The translations under genes were made by a program, and so were the position numbers. Positions 7,724 to 15,276 of a DNA stretch of 64,000 nucleotides are shown here, piece after piece; within the stretch, counting starts at the first letter, position 1; each line of letters begins with the position of its first letter. The notes under the pieces were generated by a model. That model had not been told where the DNA came from, did no database searches, and was given only the letters and a program-made list of their open reading frames with translations. The stretch comes from Phyllobacterium calauticae. Its GTDB lineage: Bacteria > Pseudomonadota > Alphaproteobacteria > Rhizobiales > Rhizobiaceae. Where the stretch lies: assembly GCF_019991125.1 (NCBI RefSeq), contig NZ_JAGENB010000002.1, positions 1,110,416 through 1,174,415 on the forward strand, written 5' to 3'.

Positions 7724-7962
7724 AATCGTTTGGAACAGCACCCATGATCACAGACGCGCAGATCGACGCCGTCTATGATGTGCTTGAGACCCTAGCCATT
7801 TCCAGTGTTGTTTTGGCGGATGGAAGGGTGACGGACAGCACAGCCGGCTCCATCGCTTGGCTGCTTGGCAGCATGCAAGACAAGCTCCGCGAAACCATCA
7901 CCATATTGGAAGAAGTACAGCGCCAACACCGGGATTCTCTGAATGGGATGGTGGGGCCATGA
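7720..7962 (+). CDS. hypothetical phage early protein
   Basis: 80 residues, predicted helical (ITDAQIDAVYDVLETLAISSVVLADG; GSMQDKLRETITILEEVQRQHRDSL). ATG 7720 overlaps the previous stop by four bases and has GGAGG nine bases upstream. No recognised domain. Its own stop overlaps the next start. Confidence 0.55.
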   Translation: MKSFGTAPMITDAQIDAVYDVLETLAISSVVLADGRVTDSTAGSIAWLLGSMQDKLRETITILEEVQRQHRDSLNGMVGP

Positions 7963-8192
7963 GGTTATTCCATTCCTGGAAATTGTTCGCGCTATTTAAA
8001 GGGTCTCATTTCTTGGGGCAGCTATCGAGAACGAAAAAGGAACAAATATTTTCGAGATTGGTGGGGTTAGCTGGGTATATGCACGTTCATGGACTTGCGG
8101 TCGATGCCGACATATGGGAAAATATTCTTGTTCATGGGGCAACTACGACAACCGCGCCCAGAGGGTTTATGGGTTCTTCCTCTGCAAACTGA
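7959..8192 (+). CDS. hypothetical small protein, end of first early block
   Basis: 77 residues from ATG 7959, which overlaps the previous stop (ATGA). Basic N-terminus with aromatic residues (MRLFHSWKLFALFKGSHFLGQL) and no recognised domain. A 104-base gap follows, the first break in the coupled operon. Weaker support than its neighbours: base composition is less clearly coding and there is no Shine-Dalgarno of its own. Confidence 0.35.
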   Translation: MRLFHSWKLFALFKGSHFLGQLSRTKKEQIFSRLVGLAGYMHVHGLAVDADIWENILVHGATTTTAPRGFMGSSSAN

Positions 8193-8296
8193 CTAGAGCG
8201 CAGCCGCATCGCCATATCGGGATTGGGTTTCTGACCCCGCCGAGAATGTAATCCTTTTTTCGTAATTGAAGTCAAACAACGCTCGGAGTCCGTCTC

Positions 8297-8521
8297 ATGG
8301 ATACCAAGATAGCATTCACTATTGATGACTTTTGCGATGCCTATGGCATCGGTCGTTCCTACGCATATCAGCAGATAAAATCTGGCAATATTCGCACAAA
8401 GAAAGCCGGCAAGCGGACACTCATTCTCCGCACAGATGCTGATGACTGGCTCAATGCACTTCCTGATGGGCAGGAAATTGGCGAGGCGCGCCTTGCAGAA
8501 ATCAACCGGAGCAGCTTCTGA
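8297..8521 (+). CDS. small helix-turn-helix DNA-binding protein (MerR/excisionase-type)
   Basis: 74 residues with a single winged HTH (FTIDDFCDAYGIGRSYAYQQIKSGNIRTKKAGKRTLILRTDADDWL), the fold typical of excisionase-family and phage regulatory proteins. GGAG lies eight bases upstream of the ATG. The stop overlaps the start of the initiator-like gene, so the two are co-translated; it may regulate that gene or assist replication start. Second such HTH protein in the early region (compare 6844). Confidence 0.6.
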   Translation: MDTKIAFTIDDFCDAYGIGRSYAYQQIKSGNIRTKKAGKRTLILRTDADDWLNALPDGQEIGEARLAEINRSSF

Positions 8522-9081
8522 TGAGGCTGAACGTCAAAACCCATGCCAGCAAGACCTACAGCATGGTCCAGAAAAACACGAAACCGCCCAAGGACCAGGG
8601 CGGGTGGATGGCTGTCACCAAGGACATCCTGGAGTCGTCCTCATATCGCTCGCTTAGTGCCAACGCTCATAAAGCGCTCGATCGTCTTCGGGTCGAACAC
8701 ATTTCTCATATGCGCTCAGAGAATGGTAATCTCATCGTCTTGCATGAGCAGTTTTACGATTATGGCGTTACCGCAGAATACGTGGCGGACGCTCTCGATG
8801 AACTTGCCTACAAAGGCCTCATTAAAATGAGGAAGGGCCGGGCAGGGAATGGAACGGCTCATCCGACGATATTTACCCTGACATTCGACGGCACGCGTGA
8901 TGGTCTGCCGGCTACGAATGATTGGAAGAAAATCACAGAAGAACAGACCGAACGTTGGTCCAAAGTTGAACGCAAGCGCAAGATGGAAGAGCGCGCTGCT
9001 TTGGGTAGAAAAAGAAAATCCTCGCTACGGGATTCCGAAATTCGCCCGCTACGGGATTCCGAAATGCGTAAGGCTTCGTGA
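8521..9081 (+). CDS. replication-initiator-like phage protein (winged-helix type), carries internal iterons
   Basis: 186 residues. The middle (about 27-130) looks like a winged-helix domain: WMAVTKDILESSSYRSLSANAHKALDRL, then GVTAEYVADALDELAYKGLIKMRKGRAG with a basic wing. Residues 140-170 are a charged helix (TERWSKVERKRKMEERAALGRKRK). The C-terminus contains the duplicated peptide LRDSEI/LRDSEM, produced by two 19-bp DNA direct repeats (9023-9065). Position in the early operon and repeats inside the 3' coding end resemble initiators such as lambda O, whose origin lies within the gene. Initiator function is inferred; no helicase or polymerase is encoded nearby. Confidence 0.5.
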   Translation: MRLNVKTHASKTYSMVQKNTKPPKDQGGWMAVTKDILESSSYRSLSANAHKALDRLRVEHISHMRSENGNLIVLHEQFYDYGVTAEYVADALDELAYKGLIKMRKGRAGNGTAHPTIFTLTFDGTRDGLPATNDWKKITEEQTERWSKVERKRKMEERAALGRKRKSSLRDSEIRPLRDSEMRKAS

Positions 9082-9145
9082 GGAGTTGCTATGACAATTA
9101 TCTCAATGAAATCAACTGTCCAGCCTATTTCGGGATTCCGTAGTG
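9023..9145. repeat. iteron-like repeats, candidate phage replication origin
   Basis: CGCTACGGGATTCCGAAAT occurs exactly at 9023-9041 and 9047-9065, six bases apart; an inverted copy with three mismatches (ATTTCGGGATTCCGTAGTG) is at 9127-9145. The repeats cross the end of the initiator-like gene and a tiny downstream ORF, next to the AT-rich stretch TCTATATAG. Origin function is an inference from position. Confidence 0.45.
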
Positions 9146-9180
9146 CTCTATATAGTTTGGTAGGGAGTGCTGGCGCATGA
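9091..9180 (+). CDS. 29-residue coupled small ORF
   Basis: ATG 9091 has a strong Shine-Dalgarno GAGGAG seven to eight bases upstream, and the TGA at 9178-9180 overlaps the ATG of the next gene. The peptide (MTIISMKSTVQPISG...) has no recognised motif. It may be a real micro-protein or merely a translational relay carrying ribosomes over the inverted iteron into the downstream gene. Confidence 0.4.
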   Translation: MTIISMKSTVQPISGFRSALYSLVGSAGA

Positions 9181-9455
9181 GCATCCAGCCCGAACGCTGC
9201 CAACTAATTGTCTTCCCCCTGGTGAACCGTGTGGGGAAGGTACGCGATGTCGCTTTCAAGATGCTGGACAAAGCGACTGATCGACACGCTGATTTTTATC
9301 GTCACCAAGTCACGGAAGCACTGCTTCGCCACCTAGACAGAATGGGGATTGGCAAGGTGGAGCAAGACGAACAGATCGGTGCGTTTTGGGCCAAGGTTCA
9401 AGACGAGATGAACCGCCTTTCCTATCACTTCAATCGCCCAGGAGGTGCAGCATGA
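9177..9455 (+). CDS. DUF6074-like small phage protein
   Basis: 92 residues. The start LIVFPLVNRVGKVRDVAFKM and the later basic helix (RHQVTEALLRHLDRMGIGKVEQDEQIGAFWAKVQDEM) fit the DUF6074-type proteins common in prophages of rhizobia (VIPFP..RR..FI pattern near the N-terminus, then a conserved helix). Biochemical role unknown. ATGA overlaps on both sides place it within the early operon. Confidence 0.55.
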   Translation: MSIQPERCQLIVFPLVNRVGKVRDVAFKMLDKATDRHADFYRHQVTEALLRHLDRMGIGKVEQDEQIGAFWAKVQDEMNRLSYHFNRPGGAA

Positions 9456-9685
9456 CCACTCTGCCTGAAGATATCCGCAAAACAGCCCACCAACTCGGGA
9501 CGAGTTACCACCAAAAATCGCTGGGTGAGGATCTAACGACTGCCATTGGCAAAGCGCTGCTAACTGAACGTCTACGTTGCTGGGGCATCACAAAAACGAT
9601 GTCAAAATATCAGGAAATTGAACCGGGCCGTCAACGCGCTTCGACCTTTGAAGACGCCGCTCGAGAAATCATGGAACGAAAGTAA
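9452..9685 (+). CDS. hypothetical phage early protein
   Basis: 77 residues from ATG 9452, overlapping the previous stop, with AGGAGG 7-12 bases upstream. Helical and mixed charged; no recognised domain (MTTLPEDIRKTAHQLGTS, ITKTMSKYQEIEPGRQRAST). A 27-base gap separates it from the next gene, which has its own AAAGGGA site. Confidence 0.55.
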   Translation: MTTLPEDIRKTAHQLGTSYHQKSLGEDLTTAIGKALLTERLRCWGITKTMSKYQEIEPGRQRASTFEDAAREIMERK

Positions 9686-9712
9686 TCTCCAATCTGAAAG
9701 GGATATCGCAAC

Positions 9713-10261
9713 ATGTCCACTGAACTCATGACCCGATCTGATCGGGAAACCCTTATCAAGATAGCGCGTCAGCGCGAACGCCTTGCCAAAACTGAGGCCA
9801 AGAGCCGGGGCGCACAGCTTACTGCCGATTTCGAGAAGCAGCTTGATCAGCGCTACCATTATGACCAAAACGACGTGTGGTCAGAGGCTTTCCGCGTAAC
9901 GAAGGACGCTATGGAGAAGGCCAAGAAGGCAATCCAAGAAGAGTGCGAGCGGTTGGGTATTCCGGCTCAATTCGCGCCAAGCATTTCGTTGGGTTGGTCG
10001 GACCGCGGACGCAACGCGCTGAAGGAAGAGCGTGTGGAGATGCGACGTGTTGCGATGAAACAGATTGCAGCAATAGAGCAAAACGCGCGCAGCTCGATTG
10101 AACGGCAGTCAGTTTCCACTCAAGAGCAGATCATGGTTGGCGGGCTGACGAGCGATCAGGCCAAACTGTTCTTGGATGAGATGCCGACCGCCGAAACACT
10201 GATGCCTGCCCTTACGCTTGACGGTGTTGAGGCTCTCCTGATCGAGGAGAAAAAGTCATGA
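9713..10261 (+). CDS. hypothetical phage early protein, coiled-coil rich
   Basis: 182 residues. Highly charged and helical in the first half (RSDRETLIKIARQRERLAKTEAKSRGAQLTADFEKQL; DAMEKAKKAIQEECERLG), with a central GWSDRGRNALKEERVEMRR segment and a C-terminal helical region. The general look is of a DNA- or nucleoprotein-associated coiled-coil protein, but no family is recognised. Its stop overlaps the next start (ATGA at 10258). Confidence 0.65.
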   Translation: MSTELMTRSDRETLIKIARQRERLAKTEAKSRGAQLTADFEKQLDQRYHYDQNDVWSEAFRVTKDAMEKAKKAIQEECERLGIPAQFAPSISLGWSDRGRNALKEERVEMRRVAMKQIAAIEQNARSSIERQSVSTQEQIMVGGLTSDQAKLFLDEMPTAETLMPALTLDGVEALLIEEKKS

Positions 10262-10692
10262 CCACGCTTATCGACATGAAGCCAGGGCAATACGCCTTGG
10301 CTTTCCAACCACAGTTTTTCGATGACAGAAAGAGCTTGGTAGAGAACGTCGAAATGCTGCGGTATCGCGGGAGTGGATGGGAATGGGCTGTGAATGAGCT
10401 GTTCACTATCCGTGTGATTGGAAAGGTGATGCCCAAGACATATGGCGGCATCGACATTTCATCCAAGCAGGCAACAATTCGATTGTATCGCGATGCCGTT
10501 GTGGCCGTTTCTGACAGCGAAACTGAATTGGCCGCTCTTCGTGACAGGCTGATTGCCATTGGTGAACAGGCTGACACCAAGATCGAAGAAGAGACAGCGC
10601 GGAGGATGGCGCCGTTTATCCGCAAGGCCCGCTCCGAAGCTGTATCTGAGATACGCAAGACGTTGCCGCATATCTTTGGGAGGGCGTCATGA
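10258..10692 (+). CDS. hypothetical phage early protein
   Basis: 144 residues with mixed beta/alpha character in the first half (GQYALAFQPQFFDDRKSLVENVEMLRYRG, ISSKQATIRLYRDAVVAVSDSETELAALRDRLIAIG) and a charged helix at the end (EEETARRMAPFIRKARSEAVSEIRK). Not recognised. ATGA-coupled to both neighbours; no signal peptide or membrane segment. Confidence 0.6.
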   Translation: MTTLIDMKPGQYALAFQPQFFDDRKSLVENVEMLRYRGSGWEWAVNELFTIRVIGKVMPKTYGGIDISSKQATIRLYRDAVVAVSDSETELAALRDRLIAIGEQADTKIEEETARRMAPFIRKARSEAVSEIRKTLPHIFGRAS

Positions 10693-11147
10693 CGAACGTC
10701 GTTGAATTTGTCCCTCGGGCCCGTAACTTCGGTCTCGTAGAAAATCGATGCGCCGAGGTCGCAGAATGGCTGAACCTATTCCATCGGGACGCGGAGAAAA
10801 CCCGTCTGAAGATCGAAAGAGCCAAGACGGTTGGCAAGGTGGTTGAATATTATACTGCTTGGCTAGGGAGATATTTCCGCGCCCATGTGCCCCCGACATC
10901 GCTCGTCTGGGTATTGGAAGACGTCGTGCCTTCCGACCGTCGTAAGGATTACAGCAACCTCGTTGATGCAATGGGGCAGATGACAGCATGTGCGAAAAAA
11001 TCGTCCGTTTGGGTGCAGTTGCCGAACCATCAGAAAGTGCAGACTGCCGCAGTTCGCAATCTCTTGGCGTTTAAGCGGGCGACTGATGCGAGCCTTGTGT
11101 TCCTTTGGAACGTCGCAGGACACGCCAGTAAGGGAGCAACATCATGA
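10689..11147 (+). CDS. hypothetical phage early protein
   Basis: 152 residues starting VVEFVPRARNFG. Predicted mostly helical, with EVAEWLNLFHRDAEKTRLKIERAKTVGKVVEYYTAWLGRYFRA in the centre and a C-terminal segment FKRATDASLVFLWNVAG. No recognised catalytic motif. Coupled by ATGA to the gene before it and to the RNase HI gene after it. Confidence 0.6.
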   Translation: MTNVVEFVPRARNFGLVENRCAEVAEWLNLFHRDAEKTRLKIERAKTVGKVVEYYTAWLGRYFRAHVPPTSLVWVLEDVVPSDRRKDYSNLVDAMGQMTACAKKSSVWVQLPNHQKVQTAAVRNLLAFKRATDASLVFLWNVAGHASKGATS

Positions 11148-11995
11148 GTTATGAATGGCCAGAATCCCTTTACCCACTGCGCGCCTGGCTGAAATCGCAG
11201 GGCTTGGACGACACGGCGTTCAAAACGGAACGGCAGGCAGCTTTCTTTGCACAACAACTCGCCGGCACGCGATTCAAGTTTCCACCCGATCGCTCCGCGT
11301 CGATGTTCAAGACGATGCAGGACATTCAAGCGGTCCTGCCTGCCGCAAAGTCGCGCTCTGATGCGGATCAGGTAATTCAGCAAGCGCGATCCAGAAAATC
11401 GGAAAGGAGTGGCAAATCTGCATCAGAACCCAAATCGCACCACGCCTTTGACATGGATTCGGTATCAAAGGGTTTAGTGATCTTTTGCGACGGTGCTTGT
11501 GAACCCAATCCTGGTCTTGGTGGTTGGGGTTTCGCCGTCTATCGCGATGGTGTCGAGGTTGATGCCGGCTATGGCGGCGCGCATGCCGTGACCAACAACA
11601 TAATGGAAATGACTGCGGCCTTAATGGCGCTGCGCTGGTTTGAATCGGAAGGCGTCACAGAGCCGGTGCGTCTGCTCTGTGACAGTCAGTATGTGGTGAA
11701 AGGCTGCAACGAATGGCGCCATAACTGGAAAAAGAAGGGCTGGAAACGGAAAGGCGAGAATGCCGCGCCAGAAAAGCAAGCTCTGAAAAATGTTGATCTG
11801 TGGATGGAACTGGATGTGGCGCTGACCGTCGTTCCAATTACACTGGAGTGGGTCAAAGGGCATATCGGAACAATTGGCAATGAGCGCGCCGATGAGCTGG
11901 CCGAGATGGGGCGGGCCGCACTCAAACCGAGGACGTCAACTGACCTCATTGAGGAGCAGCTACGACACAGCATCGAGAAGGGGCCAGCCGAGTGA
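11144..11995 (+). CDS. ribonuclease HI with N-terminal extension (phage-encoded)
   Basis: 283 residues. Residues about 110-262 are a complete RNase HI domain that cuts the RNA strand of RNA-DNA hybrids: first catalytic Asp in CDGACEPNPG (D116), Glu in NIMEMTAA (E155), Asp in CDSQYV (D180), His in VKGH (H240) and the last Asp in ERADELA (D250), with the basic handle HNWKKKGWKRKG present. The first 105 residues have no RNase H hybrid-binding motif and are unrecognised; bacterial RnhA has only about 155 residues in total. In a phage early operon it probably removes primers or processes R-loops at the origin. ATGA overlaps on both sides. Confidence 0.9.
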   Translation: MSYEWPESLYPLRAWLKSQGLDDTAFKTERQAAFFAQQLAGTRFKFPPDRSASMFKTMQDIQAVLPAAKSRSDADQVIQQARSRKSERSGKSASEPKSHHAFDMDSVSKGLVIFCDGACEPNPGLGGWGFAVYRDGVEVDAGYGGAHAVTNNIMEMTAALMALRWFESEGVTEPVRLLCDSQYVVKGCNEWRHNWKKKGWKRKGENAAPEKQALKNVDLWMELDVALTVVPITLEWVKGHIGTIGNERADELAEMGRAALKPRTSTDLIEEQLRHSIEKGPAE

Positions 11996-12411
11996 GAACA
12001 CGAGGCATCAACGTTCATCGGTATTGCGAGGGATTCGGTATCAAGGTCCGTCCAGTGTCGCAGGCAGTCGAACAGAGGCCACCCAATACGATTTATGGCG
12101 GCAGGATCATCGCACGGATGTTGAGACGAATGGGGCCGGATCATACCGGCCTCGTTCTCATGTGCATCCAGGCGTCGGATCCGACTTGTCTGTACGGCGA
12201 TACGCTCTACGCGGTCAGCCGCTTCATAAGGGCTCATAGAAACGACAGAGCGAGCCGAGCAGCGACGATTGTAGAGTTTCGCGCTGTTGCTCTAGCTGAA
12301 CTTCGAAAACGCGCTCAGCGGGCTTCTATGGGCGAAATGCAAATAATGACGAAACGCTCGGATGCCTTCGCCACACTGATCTGGAATGAAATGGAGAAAG
12401 AAGCAGCATGA
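11992..12411 (+). CDS. hypothetical phage early protein
   Basis: 139 residues from a GTG start overlapping the RNase HI stop. Basic overall, with a central segment PDHTGLVLMCIQASDPTCLYGDTLYAVSRFI and a basic helix RAVALAELRKRAQRA; no recognised family. Coupled to the next gene by an overlap at 12408. Confidence 0.55.
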   Translation: MRTRGINVHRYCEGFGIKVRPVSQAVEQRPPNTIYGGRIIARMLRRMGPDHTGLVLMCIQASDPTCLYGDTLYAVSRFIRAHRNDRASRAATIVEFRAVALAELRKRAQRASMGEMQIMTKRSDAFATLIWNEMEKEAA

Positions 12412-13046
12412 AAATGACCGATACCATGGGTGCGATACTGGAACGGCTTATTGAGGCACAGGAGACAGACGACGCCCTGCCTGTGCGCATTGGGCCGAAA
12501 GCATTCGGGAGCGCCATGCCGGATTATATTCATAGCGCACACGATCTATTCGTTCAGGAACGTGAAGACCTGCAGAAGACCGGCGGCAAGAACTGGACAA
12601 GGATGAAGAACGAGCGCCGCAAGGAGATCGAGCGCCGTGCCCGGGCGTCCAAAGAGCGTATAACCCGCATGGATGAGGCATTTACGTGGATTTTGAGCGC
12701 TGTTCCCAACGACGAACATCGTAAATGTCTGCTCGCCTATGCCATGGTGAAGGCCCGCGGCTGGGACTGGAGCCGGTACATCTCGGCCAGAAACCGGAAA
12801 ACTGCGCAAGAAAACGCATGGAATAGACGAACGGTGTATCGCTGGAATGAGAAATCAATTCAAAGTATTGAGGAATATTTTCTCAAGAATGGCCTGCCGT
12901 TGAGCCTGCAAGGGGATTGTCCGATGTCACAAATCGAGGCAGAAAGCACAGGCAAATCGATAACATCCGGTTTGTATGCGTGGCGCTCAGAGGATGCAAA
13001 ACCTCGTGGAAATGCTGAGTTGCGGCAGCCGATCCAGTCGAGTTGA
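12408..13046 (+). CDS. DUF6362-like HTH protein, candidate late regulator
   Basis: 212 residues. The central part (RMDEAFTWILSAVPNDEHRKCLLAYAMVKARGWDWSRY...NRRTVYRWNEKSIQSIEEYFLKNG) has the pattern of DUF6362-type phage proteins: an acidic helix, a tryptophan-rich turn and an HTH-like helix ending in a short anchor. Such genes often close the early operon of rhizobial prophages shortly before terminase, a position that suits a late-gene activator. The last 50 residues are low in predicted structure. Last gene of the coupled early operon. Family assignment is tentative. Confidence 0.5.
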   Translation: MKMTDTMGAILERLIEAQETDDALPVRIGPKAFGSAMPDYIHSAHDLFVQEREDLQKTGGKNWTRMKNERRKEIERRARASKERITRMDEAFTWILSAVPNDEHRKCLLAYAMVKARGWDWSRYISARNRKTAQENAWNRRTVYRWNEKSIQSIEEYFLKNGLPLSLQGDCPMSQIEAESTGKSITSGLYAWRSEDAKPRGNAELRQPIQSS

Positions 13047-13164
13047 ATTACCCCAGCCCACGCGCTCATTCACTCTACGCTGTTTGTGTTAATTCAATAT
13101 AGCTACGAAGCTTTTATTGCGATTGGTGTATGATACGAGAGTTAAATACTAAATTGGGGGCGAC

Positions 13165-14028
13165 ATGATGTTACGTGCTATGTGTATTGCCGCTGTCGTG
13201 TCGACTATTAGCAGCGGGGCCTTTGCTTGGGATCCATGGGGCGATGTAACACATCCTGAAAGGATTATTACAAATACTCAAAGAACCATAAATGATACAG
13301 TAAATGACATCCCAAATGTGCCTAGAAATATCCAAAACACAGTTACCAGCGCAGGTAAAACAGTAGATCAGTGGAGAATGGAGCTCTTGGCAAATGCTTC
13401 TGCTCCTGCTTTGGAAGGTTGGTTCGTGGCATCGAGGGATAGTGCTGCGAATGGTGGAGTGATGTCGATACCACCTCAAATTAGGCAAGCGCTTGAGGGG
13501 TTCTACGATGACGACATCCTTAACCGTGTAAGGTACAAGGTTGGGGACAACGGCGCGTTCAATCTAGCAAGTGTGTCCATAAGTTATGGAGATGCCGGAG
13601 CCGTCACTCTTATCGATATTGTCGTATTTGCCAATCAAGCGGGTGCCAACAATCCAGTACTATGGGCACATGAGTTGAAGCACGTTCAGCAGTTTCGAGA
13701 TTGGGGCGTACGTGATTTTGCAATTCGGTACCTGAGAAGTTGGAATGGGGTTGAAAACGAGGCCTATGCCGCCGAAGGTCAATTCGCACAGCTGTTCGCT
13801 GGTCGGTCGACCACAATTCCGCAGCAAACCCAACCCTCACAGTTTCAACAACCAATGCCAAACCCAATGCAACAACCGGTTCAACCGGTGCAAATGCAAC
13901 CTCTAATGGGTAGTTTCTGTATGCTTCCAAACGGTATGAAATATGGACCCGGTCTAGCGAATCCCGTTGGCTCCATTTGTACGGTAGGAACCCCATGGGG
14001 TTTGATGCAGGGATTTATATCGATGTAA
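13165..14028 (+). CDS. secreted HExxH protein, DUF4157-like putative metallopeptidase (cargo gene)
   Basis: 287 residues. A signal peptide (residues 1-21, ending GAFA-W) is followed by an Asn/Thr-rich helical segment, then a domain with VLWAHELKHVQQF (HELKH, H169/E170/H173) and a downstream acidic VENEA (197-200), the arrangement of DUF4157 zinc-peptidase-like domains found in toxin-associated proteins. After residue 210 comes a Gln/Pro-rich tract and a short cysteine-containing tail (GSFCMLPNG...GSICTVGTPWG). The gene is visibly AT-richer than its neighbours, stands alone with its own 118-base leader and GGGGGCG ribosome site, and ends at an intrinsic terminator, all typical of a late-acquired lysogenic-conversion gene. 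Protease activity is not proven. Confidence 0.7.
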   Translation: MMLRAMCIAAVVSTISSGAFAWDPWGDVTHPERIITNTQRTINDTVNDIPNVPRNIQNTVTSAGKTVDQWRMELLANASAPALEGWFVASRDSAANGGVMSIPPQIRQALEGFYDDDILNRVRYKVGDNGAFNLASVSISYGDAGAVTLIDIVVFANQAGANNPVLWAHELKHVQQFRDWGVRDFAIRYLRSWNGVENEAYAAEGQFAQLFAGRSTTIPQQTQPSQFQQPMPNPMQQPVQPVQMQPLMGSFCMLPNGMKYGPGLANPVGSICTVGTPWGLMQGFISM

Positions 14029-14067
14029 CGCGGTTCTAGCTTTGTTAACACGGAGTTTGAATTTCAG

Positions 14068-14089
14068 CCCCGCCTAGTGCGGGGTTTTT
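14068..14089 (+). terminator. rho-independent terminator
   Basis: CCCCGC - CTAGT - GCGGGG stem-loop (14068-14084) followed directly by five T. It closes the HExxH gene. On the minus strand no T-run follows, so it is one-directional. Confidence 0.85.
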
Positions 14090-14290
14090 CATTTCAGTTT
14101 GAGCAGTGCGCCGGAACAACGATGCACAGCGGAACGCCGCTCTCAATCGCCGGGATGCTCAATTCAATACCAAGCGAACCCCGATGGAACGCGAAGGCTG
14201 AAACATTCGGATGGCTTGGTTATTTATCAGGACGGTGAGCAAACCCGCTGGCCGGCAAATCTAGCCGCCGTGAAGAATGGTCTGTCCTGA

Positions 14291-14668
14291 TCACTGAGAT
14301 CGCTCTACAGCGAAAGTGGGCGCATCGTCGCCTTCACCATGTTGCAGGAATTCGACAAACTCAGCCATAACCCGCTCAGCAATGATACGGTTCATCGCCA
14401 ATTCAATAGGTCCTGTATCCGTTTTGAGCGTTATAATGCCAAGCAGCGGGTCTTGAGATAGAAGCGTAACGTCAGCGCCAAGCATTTTGTTGAAGCCCGA
14501 TTTGCCCAACTTTGCCATGATTTCCGCCATCCTTGCATGCGTTGTCGCGTTTGATGCCCGAATAGCTGCTTTCCGTAAAGCGCAAATCACAGCACAACGT
14601 TCCAGTCTGAAATGATGGCCACGTTGGTCGAGGAAGTTTGAGTTAGCAATTCCAGCCTTGCCAACCAT
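14291..14668 (-). CDS. hypothetical protein of the minus-strand cargo island
   Basis: Up to 125 residues. The first 45 residues look less protein-like; an internal Met at 14530 (MAEIMAKLGKSGF) may be the true start. From there the sequence is well-behaved: a hydrophobic beta-rich part (NKMLGADVTLLSQDPLLGIITLKTDTGPIELAMNRIIAERVMAEFVEFL). The 5' end overlaps the stop of the nuclease-like gene by 26 bases in a different frame. Not recognised; co-transcribed with the two genes upstream. Confidence 0.45.
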   Translation of the reverse strand: MVGKAGIANSNFLDQRGHHFRLERCAVICALRKAAIRASNATTHARMAEIMAKLGKSGFNKMLGADVTLLSQDPLLGIITLKTDTGPIELAMNRIIAERVMAEFVEFLQHGEGDDAPTFAVERSQ

Positions 14669-15167
14669 CTGGGGTAATCAGCAATGGTAATCTCTCGTGG
14701 TCTTGCACTTCTTTGTCGGCCTCGCGGATCCGCTTTGGCTCCAGCACTCTCTGGTTTTTAAACCCAGGCTTGATCTTTCGAAACGCATAATGTTCGGGAC
14801 CGTTAAATATGATCGAGCCGCAAGCTCTTTTCAGGTCAAGTTCGAAGAAGAGCAGGAAATCAGCACGTTTCTCTGTATTCCGAAACGCCGGCCCCCGATT
14901 TGTGCCAGTTGCCTTAACCTGAACAGTGTGTTTGCCATCAAGGGTAAGACCGTCAGTTCCGGCCGCAGCTTTCCTTTCGTGGAGCTTCACTCCAAACAAT
15001 TGAACAGCAATGGCTTCTCCAATATCGCCGATCAGGTTGCCGTCGAGTGTAAATTTGAGCGTGGCGCTACTGCCTCGTTCTTCCATGATTTGGTGATAGT
15101 GTCGGCTCACTTCATCGCGGGCTTTCACCAAGTCCGTAATTTCTTGCGGCAGCTTAAACTTGCGCAT
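14643..15167 (-). CDS. DUF6998-type PD-(D/E)XK nuclease-like protein
   Basis: 174 residues. GNLIGDIGEAIAVQLFGVKL with E51, then GTDG (D72) and VQVKATG (Q83-V-K85) form the core of a restriction-endonuclease-like fold, with the common Q/E substitution in the (D/E)xK motif. A C-terminal part (about 100-170) holds FLLFFELD and HYAFRKIKPG segments. The start has a run of GGGGG six bases upstream. It lies in a three-gene minus-strand block between the early terminator and the terminase genes, a classic cargo slot. Possible roles are DNA cleavage in phage-phage exclusion; no methylase is nearby, so it is not a classical restriction system. Confidence 0.65.
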   Translation of the reverse strand: MRKFKLPQEITDLVKARDEVSRHYHQIMEERGSSATLKFTLDGNLIGDIGEAIAVQLFGVKLHERKAAAGTDGLTLDGKHTVQVKATGTNRGPAFRNTEKRADFLLFFELDLKRACGSIIFNGPEHYAFRKIKPGFKNQRVLEPKRIREADKEVQDHERLPLLITPDGWQGWNC

Positions 15168-15276
15168 GCATCCCCCTTATTGCTAGCGATAATCAAGCGG
15201 TTTGATAAACGGAAAGCAATAGGGGAACTCTCGCCGGACGCACGGGAAGAGCTTCACGGCTTCCCGTCATGGATGT

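Noticed and set aside
14099..14290. Plus-strand 63-codon frame after the terminator
   Set aside because: Non-ATG start, no Shine-Dalgarno and lies after an intrinsic terminator; could be a tiny gene but cannot be supported.
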